Shown here piece by piece: positions 15,250 through 22,291 of a stretch of 30,748 nt of DNA. The notes below the pieces were generated by a model. That model ran no database searches, had not been told where the DNA came from, and saw only the letters and a program-made list of their open reading frames with translations. The DNA comes from DATKCJ01 sp035513275 (GTDB taxonomy: Bacteria > Verrucomicrobiota > Verrucomicrobiia > Opitutales > Opitutaceae), in contig DATKCJ010000310.1 in NCBI GenBank assembly GCA_035513275.1, positions 1 to 30,748 of the forward strand. The letters are read 5' to 3'. Position numbers and translations under genes: made by a program. How positions within the stretch are numbered: position 1 is the stretch's first letter; every line of letters begins with the position of its first letter.

Positions 15250-16602
15250 TCAGTGCGATCGAGAATCGTCAGGCCTTCCGTCGGCCGCATCCAGCGCCTC
15301 GAGCCTGCGCCTGAGAAATTCGCGCTCAGTTTCGTTGCCCGCCAGTTCGAGCGCTCGGAGGAAACTGGCGCTCGCAGCTTCGCGCATCCCGGCCTCCGAC
15401 TGAAGTTGCGCCGAAACCGCGTGGAAAAGATGGTAACCGGCCAGCGCGCCGGCGCGTGGAAGCCGGGTGATCGCATCGAGTCCGGCCTCGGGCCCCTCGA
15501 CCATCGCGAGCGCAACGGCGCGATTGAGGCCGACAACCGGCGAATCGTCTACGGCGACGAGCATGTCGTAGAGCGCGAGGATTTCCTTCCAGTTGGTGCC
15601 GCGAAAATCGCGCGCCATGCAGTGGAAGAATGCGATCCCTGCCTCGAGGTGATACTTCGAGACCTCATCGCCGTGTCCCGACCGCTCGAGGCAAGCGACA
15701 CCGCGCCGGATCCGTGCGCTGTCCCAAAGCGACCGGTCCTGCTCCGCGAGCAGAAGCATGTTTCCGTCGGGTGCGACACGCGCAGGGAGCCGGGCCACGC
15801 CGAAATGCATCAGCGCAAGCAGCGCCCACGCCGCGGTGCGATCGCCCGCTGGACTCGCAACCAGCAGTTCGCACAGCCGGACCGATTGCTCGCAAAGATC
15901 CGCGCGCAGGAGCGAGTCGCCGTGCGATGCCTTGTAGCCCTCGTTGAAGAGAAGATAGAGCGCCTGCAGGACCGCATCGACGCGTGCTGCGAGTTCGCCG
16001 GGCCCGGGAAGATCAAACGAAACACCAGTTTCTCTCAGGAACTGCCGCGCGCGCACGAGCCGCTTCGACGCCGCTGCCTCGGAGATGAGGAACGCCGCGG
16101 CGATTTCGCGCTCGCCGAAGCCGCAAAGCGTGCGAAGCACGAGCGCCACCTTCCCCTCGGGGGCGATCCCAGGGTGGCAACACACGAACATCATCCGGAG
16201 CTGGTTGTCGCCGATCTCCTCCTCGAAGCGCGGCGGCGCAACGGCGAGCGCATCGCCCGCCGCCTCCTCGACGAGGGAAACTATTTCGTCCTCCTTCCCA
16301 CGAAACACCTGTGCGCGCCGCGTCTGGTCGATCGCGCGGTTGCGCGCAACCTGCAGCAGCCATGCCGTGGGATTCGGAGGGATGCCGTGAAACGTCCACG
16401 CCTGCATCGCCTTCAACAGGGCGTCCTGCACCGCGTCCTCGGCGAGGTGGAGGTGCTCCGAGCCCAGCCGCCGGGCGAGAATCGCGACGAGGCGACCCGA
16501 TTCGCGTCGGAAGATGTGCTCGACGAGTGCGCCCACGCGAGGCTCGGGCGTGGAGGGAGCGTCGCTCCAGCCGGCGCCAGGATCAGCCGGGAATGTTTTC
16601 AA
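15250..16602 (-). CDS. ECF42-type (SigJ-like) RNA polymerase sigma factor with C-terminal extension
   Basis: A 450-residue protein, much longer than a plain ECF sigma factor. Region 2 lies at about residues 25-100 (AEDAVQDALLKAMQAW, PTAWLLQVARNRAIDQTRR). Region 4 is at about 140-195, with the helix-turn-helix EREIAAAFLISEAAASKRL. The remaining 250 residues are the helical, TPR-like extension characteristic of this group, with the hallmark YLLFNEGY. In ECF42 factors this extension is thought to control activity in place of an anti-sigma factor, and none is adjacent. It overlaps the upstream DGPF gene by 20 bases, the standard gene pair for this group. The start at 16602 is the first ATG; no strong alternative is seen. 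Confidence 0.92.
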   Translation of the reverse strand: MKTFPADPGAGWSDAPSTPEPRVGALVEHIFRRESGRLVAILARRLGSEHLHLAEDAVQDALLKAMQAWTFHGIPPNPTAWLLQVARNRAIDQTRRAQVFRGKEDEIVSLVEEAAGDALAVAPPRFEEEIGDNQLRMMFVCCHPGIAPEGKVALVLRTLCGFGEREIAAAFLISEAAASKRLVRARQFLRETGVSFDLPGPGELAARVDAVLQALYLLFNEGYKASHGDSLLRADLCEQSVRLCELLVASPAGDRTAAWALLALMHFGVARLPARVAPDGNMLLLAEQDRSLWDSARIRRGVACLERSGHGDEVSKYHLEAGIAFFHCMARDFRGTNWKEILALYDMLVAVDDSPVVGLNRAVALAMVEGPEAGLDAITRLPRAGALAGYHLFHAVSAQLQSEAGMREAASASFLRALELAGNETEREFLRRRLEALDAADGRPDDSRSH

Positions 16603-16945
16603 TCCTGCGCACCTCCACGCTGCCGCCCCGTTGGAAGATCGGACAGCCTCGCGCCATCTCCACCGCGGCGTTGAGATCCGGCGCCGTCACGATGAAGTAG
16701 CCCGCGACGAGTTCCTTCGCTTCGACGAACGGCCCGTCCGTGATCGTGGAGCCCTTCGGACCTCGAAGGACTTTCCCGTCGTCATCGAGGGGATCGCCCG
16801 ATTGGAAGCGACCCTGCTCGCGGATGGCGCGAATCCAGGCCATCCACTCGCCCATGATCTGCTCCATCTGCTCGGGGGTCGGCGTCGGCGGGTTCTGCTC
16901 GCTGCGGAAGATGTACAGGTATTGGGAGTTTTTGGTTTCGCTCAT
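16583..16945 (-). CDS. YciI-like DGPF-domain protein
   Basis: A 120-residue protein of the DGPF/YCII-related family. The hallmark TDGPFVEAKELVAGYFIV lies near residues 68-85, preceded by a short strand-rich N-terminus (SQYLYIFRSE) and followed by FQRGGSVEVRRI. ATG 16945 is chosen because the family begins just before this strand; the frame runs upstream to 17224 with no family similarity. DGPF proteins are the constant genetic partners of ECF42 sigma factors, and this one overlaps and precedes the sigma gene. Their biochemical role is not established. A palindrome at 16958-16982, upstream of the start, may be a control site. Confidence 0.9.
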   Translation of the reverse strand: MSETKNSQYLYIFRSEQNPPTPTPEQMEQIMGEWMAWIRAIREQGRFQSGDPLDDDGKVLRGPKGSTITDGPFVEAKELVAGYFIVTAPDLNAAVEMARGCPIFQRGGSVEVRRIENIPG

Positions 16946-16957
16946 GGTGATGTTGGG

Positions 16958-16982
16958 TTGGTTCGAATCCAAAACGAACCAA
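16958..16982. promoter_or_regulatory. Operator-like inverted repeat upstream of the DGPF-ECF42 operon
   Basis: TTGGTTCG and CGAACCAA are perfect 8-bp inverted arms with a 9-base spacer, ending 13 bases before the ATG of the DGPF gene. The position could block transcription or translation when bound or folded. No regulator is known from the window. Confidence 0.4.
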
Positions 16983-17254
16983 GGGGTGGCGTCAGGACAC
17001 ACGACGGGCGATTTCCCCGCAATCCCCTCTTTGCCCATTGCCCGCGTGCATCCCCGGGGATCAAGGAAACAAGTCCTGGATTCCACGACTGCTCGCACAC
17101 GGCGCCATGGCGGAGCACATGGAGGTCGCGCCCTCAAAGGCGCCGACGCCGGCTGCCGGGAGTGATTGAACACATTGTGACTTCCCGCTGACCGGGCCAA
17201 CGCGCGCTGACGACGCACACACAAGGGAATCGAAGCGTCCGCGTGAAAATCGCG

Positions 17255-17284
17255 TTGGCGTGCGCGTTGCGCATGGGCTATCTT
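17255..17284 (+). promoter_or_regulatory. Possible promoter of the Gfo/Idh/MocA gene
   Basis: TTGGCG (17255-17260) and TATCTT (17279-17284) are 18 bases apart. The ATG at 17296 lies only 11 bases after the -10-like box, so a transcript from here would be nearly leaderless. This fits the absence of a ribosome-binding site before that ATG. Confidence 0.28.
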
Positions 17285-17295
17285 TCGATCCGCCC

Positions 17296-18786
17296 ATGCA
17301 CCCCAAAACCCCGTCCCAATCCCTGGCCGGCGTCGACCGCCGCACGTTCGTCAAGTCAGTATCAATCGCCGGATTCGGCGTAGCGCTGGGTGCTTCGGCC
17401 CCGCGCCTGTTCGGTGCAGATGCGCCAAATCGCAAGCGCTACGCGATCGTCGGCTGCGGCTCGCGGCACCTGATGTATCTCGACGCGATCCAGCGCAATT
17501 ATGCGGCGCACGCCGAACTCGTCGGCCTGTGCGACAACAACGCCGGCCGCATGGAACTCTCGCAAAAACGCTCCGCCGCGAACGGCGCGCCGGTGCCGCC
17601 AGCCTACGTCCACACGGACTTCAAGCGGATGATCGAGGAGACAAAACCCGCCGTGATGATCGTGACCACGGTCGATGCGACGCATGTCGATTACATTGTC
17701 GGTGCGATGGAGGCGGGTTGCGATGTCGTCACCGAGAAGCCGATGGTCACCACCGCGGCCATGGCGCAGCGAGTCCTCGACGCCCAGGCACGAACCGGGA
17801 AAAAGTGCCGCGTCCTTTTCAACTACCGCTACTCGCCGCCCCGCACGCAGGTGAAGGACATCCTCGCGTCCGGCGAGATCGGCGAGATCCTCTCTGTGGA
17901 TTTCCACTGGCTGCTCAACACGACACACGGTGCGGACTATTTCCGGCGTTGGCATGGCGAGAAGAAAAACTCCGGCGGCCTCATGGTGCACAAGGCCACG
18001 CATCACTTTGACCTCGTCAACTGGTGGCTCGGCGCGGTGCCCGTCACCGTGCACGCGACAGGAAAGCGCGAGTTCTACACTCCGGAGATGGCGAAGCGCT
18101 TCGGCCTCGAGAGCTACCATGAGCGCTGCCACACCTGCCCCGAGAAGGACAAGTGCGGCTTCTTCATGGACCTCGCCGCCGATCGGAACCTGAAGTCCCT
18201 CTACCTCGATCAGGAGCATCACGACGGCTACTTCCGCGACCAGTGCGTCTTCGACCCGCGCATCGACATCGAGGACACGATGAACGTCATAGTCGGCTAC
18301 GACAACGGCGCCACGCTCAGCTACTCGCTCAACGCCTTCAACGCGTGGGAGGGCTACCAGATCGCGTTCAACGGCACGCTCGGCCGCCTTGAGCACTCGA
18401 TCGTCGAGCAAGTCTACGTGAGCGGCACCGACACCGTGCAGGGCGGCATCGCCGAAGGGGGCGTCCGCACACGCGTGATCCCGCTGCGAGGTGCGCCGCG
18501 AGACATCGAGCCATGGACAGGCACTGGAGGCCACGGCGGCGGTGACAAAGCGATGCTCGACGACTTGTTTCTCCCCAATCCTCCCGCCGACAAATATCTG
18601 CGCGCAGCCGACGAGCGCGCCGGCGCATGCTCAATATTGATCGGCGCCGCGGCGAACCAGTGTTTCGCCACCGGCCAGCCGGTCGAGATCGCAAGCCTGG
18701 TCAAGAACCTCGGCCGCCCCGAGTATTCTCCGATGCCATCGCGCAGCGGGCCGTTGCCGATGCCGGAGCGCAGACGGCGCGGGTGA
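17296..18786 (+). CDS. Tat-exported Gfo/Idh/MocA family oxidoreductase
   Basis: A 496-residue NAD(P)-dependent oxidoreductase. The N-terminus has a twin-arginine signal (DRRTFVKSVSIAGFGVALGA, with R15 and R16), and ATG 17296 keeps it near the front. The Rossmann fold starts at AIVGCGSRH (50-58). EKP (147-149) and HHFDLVNWW (236-244) are the family's conserved lysine and histidine motifs. Three cysteines in CHTCPEKDKC (278, 281, 287) form a compact cluster that could bind a metal. Exported members are abundant in Verrucomicrobiota and Planctomycetota and are linked to carbohydrate processing, mostly without known substrate. It stands alone on this strand, facing the permease gene. Confidence 0.9.
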   Translation: MHPKTPSQSLAGVDRRTFVKSVSIAGFGVALGASAPRLFGADAPNRKRYAIVGCGSRHLMYLDAIQRNYAAHAELVGLCDNNAGRMELSQKRSAANGAPVPPAYVHTDFKRMIEETKPAVMIVTTVDATHVDYIVGAMEAGCDVVTEKPMVTTAAMAQRVLDAQARTGKKCRVLFNYRYSPPRTQVKDILASGEIGEILSVDFHWLLNTTHGADYFRRWHGEKKNSGGLMVHKATHHFDLVNWWLGAVPVTVHATGKREFYTPEMAKRFGLESYHERCHTCPEKDKCGFFMDLAADRNLKSLYLDQEHHDGYFRDQCVFDPRIDIEDTMNVIVGYDNGATLSYSLNAFNAWEGYQIAFNGTLGRLEHSIVEQVYVSGTDTVQGGIAEGGVRTRVIPLRGAPRDIEPWTGTGGHGGGDKAMLDDLFLPNPPADKYLRAADERAGACSILIGAAANQCFATGQPVEIASLVKNLGRPEYSPMPSRSGPLPMPERRRRG

Positions 18787-18797
18787 CGCGACGCCAC

Positions 18798-18846
18798 GTA
18801 GGGCAGGTCTCGGACCTGCCGACGCGGGTCAATAGACCCGCGCTAC
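18798..18846. repeat. GTAG...CTAC double hairpin at the Gfo/Idh-permease junction
   Basis: GTAG is followed by GGCAGGTC-TC-GGACCTGCC, then GACGCGGGTC-AATA-GACCCGCG, then CTAC. The two stems are perfect or nearly so. The terminal CTAC contains the complement of the permease stop codon (TAG at 18845-18843). Confidence 0.75.
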
Positions 18847-20147
18847 GCTCCCGACCCACGCCGCGCATGCGCGCGCACGCTGATCCGCCAGAAAACCAGC
18901 CCGAGCGCGAGCGTCGCCAAACCGGTGAGCGACTCGAGCGGCCGATCGCGGAAAGTCAGCACGGCCATCACGCTCCAGATCGCCAGGAACAAAACCGGCA
19001 CCCACGGCCAGCCCGGCACGCGGACCTCGACGCCCCTCGCGCGCCGCAGCACGATCAAACCGACGATCGTCGCCGCGTTCGCAAACGAGAGCGTGAACCC
19101 GATGTAGGTGAGCAGGCCGTCGAATGTCGCCGTCCACAGAATCACGAGCGCCACTACAGATTGTATCCAGATGCTCACCGCCGGCGGCCGGCCACCTGAT
19201 GGCCTCATCCACGCGGGCATGTAGCCGTCTTCCGCCATCTTCGCATAGACTCGCGGCCCGGCCATCACGAACGACGAGACCGACGTCGTCAGCACAAGCA
19301 CGACGACCACGGTGACGATCTCCGCGGCCGAGACACCTCCAAATGCACGCGCCGCCACGCGGCCGATCTCGACCTTTCCCGCAAGCTCGGCGACAGGCGC
19401 CGATCCCAGGAACGCCATGTTCAGCCCGAGGTAGAGCAGCGCGACGACTGCCGTGCCGAGCAACATCGCGCGCGGAAGATTGCGCGTGGGGTTGAGCACC
19501 TCGCCGCCGATGTAGGCCGCGGAGTTCCAGCCGAAGAAGCTGTAGGAAACCCAGGTGAGCGACACGGCATACACTGAGAACGGCGCTGCGAGAAACGCCG
19601 ACTCGACCGACACCGGTGGCATGTCGGAACGCGGAAGCGCAAGCACGATGAACACGACGATCAACGCAAGGTTCAGGAGCACGCCTGCATTCTGCGTCCA
19701 CGCGCCGCGGCGCACGTTGGTTGCATGCAGGATCGAGAATGCCAGGATGAGCAGCGTGCCGGGGAGCTGCGGATGCCACGCTGGCAACCACTCGGCGACG
19801 TAGGCGCCAAACGCGTAGGCCGACGCCGCGAGCGGCGCGGCGAAGCCGGCTGGCAGCGTCACCCACCCCACGACCGAGCCGATCGATGGATGTATCGTGC
19901 GAGAAACAAAGAGATACTCGCCGCCCGACTCGGGGATCGCGCGCGAAAGTGCGCCGTAGCACAGCGCGCCGAGCGCCGCGAAAATCGCGCCGACCACCCA
20001 AACGACCATCACAGCCCACGGCTCGTGCAAGTCTGCGAGCAGCAGCCCGCTCGTCGTGAAGATGCCTGTGCCGACCATCGTGGCGACGACGAGCGCGGTG
20101 GCACTTGTCAGGCCAAGCTGGCGCGGTGCGTGCGTGGTCGGTTCCAT
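18843..20147 (-). CDS. APC superfamily amino acid permease
   Basis: A 434-residue integral membrane protein with about 12 predicted hydrophobic helices. The first helix carries the APC signature VVATMVGTGIFTTSG (GTGIF at 26-30), which lines the amino-acid site. ESGGEYLFV follows helix 2-3 as in the family, and FFGWNSAAYIGGEVLNPTRN is the conserved segment of helix 6 and the following loop. ATG 20147 (MEPTTHAPRQLGLTSA) is preferred to ATG 20198 because the upstream extension is arginine-rich and the family starts near here. The substrate is likely an amino acid or relative but cannot be read. Its stop codon comes from a repeat head. Confidence 0.92.
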   Translation of the reverse strand: MEPTTHAPRQLGLTSATALVVATMVGTGIFTTSGLLLADLHEPWAVMVVWVVGAIFAALGALCYGALSRAIPESGGEYLFVSRTIHPSIGSVVGWVTLPAGFAAPLAASAYAFGAYVAEWLPAWHPQLPGTLLILAFSILHATNVRRGAWTQNAGVLLNLALIVVFIVLALPRSDMPPVSVESAFLAAPFSVYAVSLTWVSYSFFGWNSAAYIGGEVLNPTRNLPRAMLLGTAVVALLYLGLNMAFLGSAPVAELAGKVEIGRVAARAFGGVSAAEIVTVVVVLVLTTSVSSFVMAGPRVYAKMAEDGYMPAWMRPSGGRPPAVSIWIQSVVALVILWTATFDGLLTYIGFTLSFANAATIVGLIVLRRARGVEVRVPGWPWVPVLFLAIWSVMAVLTFRDRPLESLTGLATLALGLVFWRISVRAHARRGSGA

Positions 20148-20216
20148 CGATGCGCGTCGCCGCCGAGGAAGAACGAACGCGGGAGTGAGCGCACTCAAAA
20201 AGAATCAGCCAATCCT

Positions 20217-20290
20217 GTAGGAGCCTGCGGGCGATACCGTGTAGGTTGCGCGCTCGCCGCGCAACCTGGCGCGGCAAGCGCGCCACGTAC
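20217..20290. repeat. Composite REP block upstream of the permease
   Basis: A shortened GTAGGAGCCTGCGGGCGATA unit is followed by GTAGGTTGCGCG-CTCGC-CGCGCAACC and then GGCGCGGCAAGCGCGCCACGTAC. The last part matches the arm at 2297-2320. Confidence 0.65.
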
Positions 20291-20344
20291 AAACGCAAAC
20301 GCCTGCAGCCCCTCGACAGTGCGGCTTGTCGAACCGGCGAATTC

Positions 20345-21100
20345 CTACGCGTCGCGCGACTCAAACACCCGCAGCGCCGGCCGCTCCATGATCGTCAGGA
20401 ATCCGCCGATGCCGCAGCCGGTGTCGAGTCCGGCGGTGTCGTCGTTGATCCATGCGTCTAGCGGATCGTCCGGCGTGTAGTGCGAGAGCTCCTCGGGAAG
20501 AAGTCGCACAGGGGTGTGGCCGAAGACGACATTCTTGCCGCGATAGTTGCGCACGAAGTCGTCGGTGCGCACCCACGCGAGCATTGCCGCCGGATGCACT
20601 TTCGAGGGATGCAGGAATCCATCCGGTCCGCGAGGCAGCCCGGCGTGCACATAAATGCCGTTGTCATCCTCGTGCCAGAACGGGAGCTGCGCCATCCACT
20701 CCACGACCGGCGCGGGGAGAAAATCGCCCGAGGAGAGAAGTTCCATCTCCGCGTCCGTCGGTTCCTCGCCAGGCTTCGGCACCGGGCCGCCGGTGAAGGA
20801 ACGCAGTGTCGACAAACAGCCGTGCTCCAACTTCAGCATAAAACCATCGAATCCCTCGCCGCGCGCGCGGAGCCATGCATCCTCGTGGTTGCCGCGCAGG
20901 CAGACGATGCGCGCCGGTGTCTTCGTCGGCAGGTCCATAAGGAATTCGACGACGTCCTTCGGGTGCGGCCCGCGGTTCACGTAGTCGCCGAGAAATACGA
21001 CCGTGTCACCCGAGTCGAGCGGCGGCAGCTTGGCCCACACGCGCGTCAGGTGCTCCACTTCGCCGTGAATGTCACCGACCGCGAATGTCCGTCCCGCCAT
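20345..21100 (-). CDS. PPP-family serine/threonine phosphatase or related metallophosphoesterase
   Basis: A 251-residue protein with the phosphoprotein phosphatase motifs in order: GDIHG (9-13), GDYVNRG (38-44), RGNHED (69-74), YVHAGLP (150-156) and FGHTPV (193-198). Metal ligands D10, H12, D39, N71 and H152 are present, with H72 the likely proton donor. Length fits the small bacterial PPP group, which includes protein phosphatases and diadenosine tetraphosphatases. The second motif has N42 where the canonical GDxxDRG has aspartate, the residue that orients the catalytic histidine, so activity may be reduced or altered. Substrate unknown. It stands alone between repeats and a short gap. Confidence 0.9.
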   Translation of the reverse strand: MAGRTFAVGDIHGEVEHLTRVWAKLPPLDSGDTVVFLGDYVNRGPHPKDVVEFLMDLPTKTPARIVCLRGNHEDAWLRARGEGFDGFMLKLEHGCLSTLRSFTGGPVPKPGEEPTDAEMELLSSGDFLPAPVVEWMAQLPFWHEDDNGIYVHAGLPRGPDGFLHPSKVHPAAMLAWVRTDDFVRNYRGKNVVFGHTPVRLLPEELSHYTPDDPLDAWINDDTAGLDTGCGIGGFLTIMERPALRVFESRDA

Positions 21101-21204
21101 GCCTGATTGCTCGCGAAGTCTCCCACGGGTTCAACCGCAAAGCCGCCCGAACCGCAGGAAACCTTTCAAGCAATGTCGGACACGCAGCCTTTCGCGCAAC
21201 AACG

Positions 21205-21657
21205 TCAGTTGTCGAACCTCACGTCGCTCTCGTGCCACTGGCGCGCGACCATGAGTGTGTCTTCAACCAAGAGAAGAGCGGTGACCTGCGTGACCGTGGT
21301 GTGCTTGAGCCGGAGGGCCGGCACCTTCACCAGGCCGATATTGTCCTTGTCGCCATATCCGAGGCCGACAAAGGCATACACTTCCTCGAGGAAAACGGCT
21401 TCCTGTGTCACCTCGATTCCCGCATTGCGCCGGTAGATCCATGATTCTGCACGGGCCCCCTCGGCTGCCATCTTCTTCACCTCGAGCGGCTCGCCGATGA
21501 GCTGCCGGATCATCGCCGCGGACATTCCCTTCGCAATCGCCGGCTTCCCCCCCGGCGCTGCGGCTTCGGAAGAAACACCGGCGGCATTCGCGAAACACAC
21601 ACACATCAGAAATGCCGATGCGATCGCGATCAGTCGGACCGTATTCAAGGTTTTCAT
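21205..21657 (-). CDS. Small exported protein, BamE/SmpA-like fold candidate (paralogue A)
   Basis: A 150-residue protein. Residues 1-25 are a signal peptide (MKTLNTVRLIAIASAFLMCV onward), which sets the start at 21657. The core starts with KGMSAAMIRQLIGEPLEV and continues with ESWIYRRN, RLKHTTVTQVTALLLVEDTL and ARQWHE. The pattern G-M-S-x4-I-x2-L-I-G-x-P followed by an aromatic YRR strand resembles SmpA/OmlA (BamE-like) domains, but this is motif-level evidence only. It is a clear tandem paralogue of the next gene upstream (21734-22210), and the 15-20 bases before both start codons are also alike. Function unknown. Confidence 0.75.
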   Translation of the reverse strand: MKTLNTVRLIAIASAFLMCVCFANAAGVSSEAAAPGGKPAIAKGMSAAMIRQLIGEPLEVKKMAAEGARAESWIYRRNAGIEVTQEAVFLEEVYAFVGLGYGDKDNIGLVKVPALRLKHTTVTQVTALLLVEDTLMVARQWHESDVRFDN

Positions 21658-21733
21658 CGAAGGGAAAAACACCAGACGCATGCCAATCCCTTCAGAAAAC
21701 TCCTCCGACAGGCTCTCTAGCACGCCGGTCGGC

Positions 21734-22210
21734 TCAACCTTCATAATTCACCTCTTGCTCAACCCACTGGCGCGCGGTCACGAGCTGACCGTCGACCATC
21801 AGCAGAGCCGTGATTTGGTAGAGCGTCGTGTGTTTGAGCCGGTAGACCGGGACTTCGATCGTGCCGAGGCCGTTGGCGTCACCCATTCCCATGCCAATGA
21901 AGGCGGGTTGGGTCGCGCTGCTCACCGGCTCCTGGGTCGTGTCGGAGCGGAACTTTCGCCGGTAGATCCACTTCTCCGCATTGACCGCGGTCGTGTCCGA
22001 AGCGATGCGCATGATCTCCCTCGGTTCGCCAATGAGCTTGCGAATGTCTTCAGCAGACATCCCTTGTTCGATCGGAGGCTTGGCTGGCTTGGCCGCCTCC
22101 GCTTTGGATTTTGTCGCGGCCGGGGAGCCGTCCGCCAAAGTCAGGCAAGCCGCACCGTGGAAGAGTGCCGCGACCAAGATTGCGTGACGACAAACTGGGT
22201 TGATTTTCAT
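21734..22210 (-). CDS. Small exported protein, BamE/SmpA-like fold candidate (paralogue B)
   Basis: A 158-residue protein with an N-terminal hydrophobic signal (MKINPVCRHAILVAALFHGA). An Ala/Lys/Pro linker follows, and then the shared core QGMSAEDIRKLIGEPREIMR, AEKWIYRRKF, YRLKHTTLYQITALLMVDG and ARQWVEQEV. The start at 22210 follows from the signal peptide and from alignment with paralogue A. The cysteine at position 21 or 22 might allow lipidation, but the lipobox is poor. It lies 82 bp downstream of uxaC on the same strand, so read-through from the pectin operon is possible. No role in pectin use can be inferred. Confidence 0.75.
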   Translation of the reverse strand: MKINPVCRHAILVAALFHGAACLTLADGSPAATKSKAEAAKPAKPPIEQGMSAEDIRKLIGEPREIMRIASDTTAVNAEKWIYRRKFRSDTTQEPVSSATQPAFIGMGMGDANGLGTIEVPVYRLKHTTLYQITALLMVDGQLVTARQWVEQEVNYEG

Positions 22211-22291
22211 CGTAGGGAAACAACACCAAACACCCAAAGATCCCTTCGCGCAAATCGCGCGTCTCAGCAAGCCTGCCGCCACGAGCGCGAC

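Larger units (their letters stand above)
16946..17295. other. Divergent intergenic region between the DGPF and Gfo/Idh genes
   Basis: This 350-bp gap shows no convincing gene. It holds an inverted repeat next to the DGPF start (16958-16982) and a possible promoter for the oxidoreductase gene (17255-17284). Confidence 0.5.

Noticed and set aside
18829..20364. 511-codon frame on the minus strand overlapping the permease in another frame
   Set aside because: Arginine-rich shadow with no domain; the permease frame has helices and the GTGIF signature.
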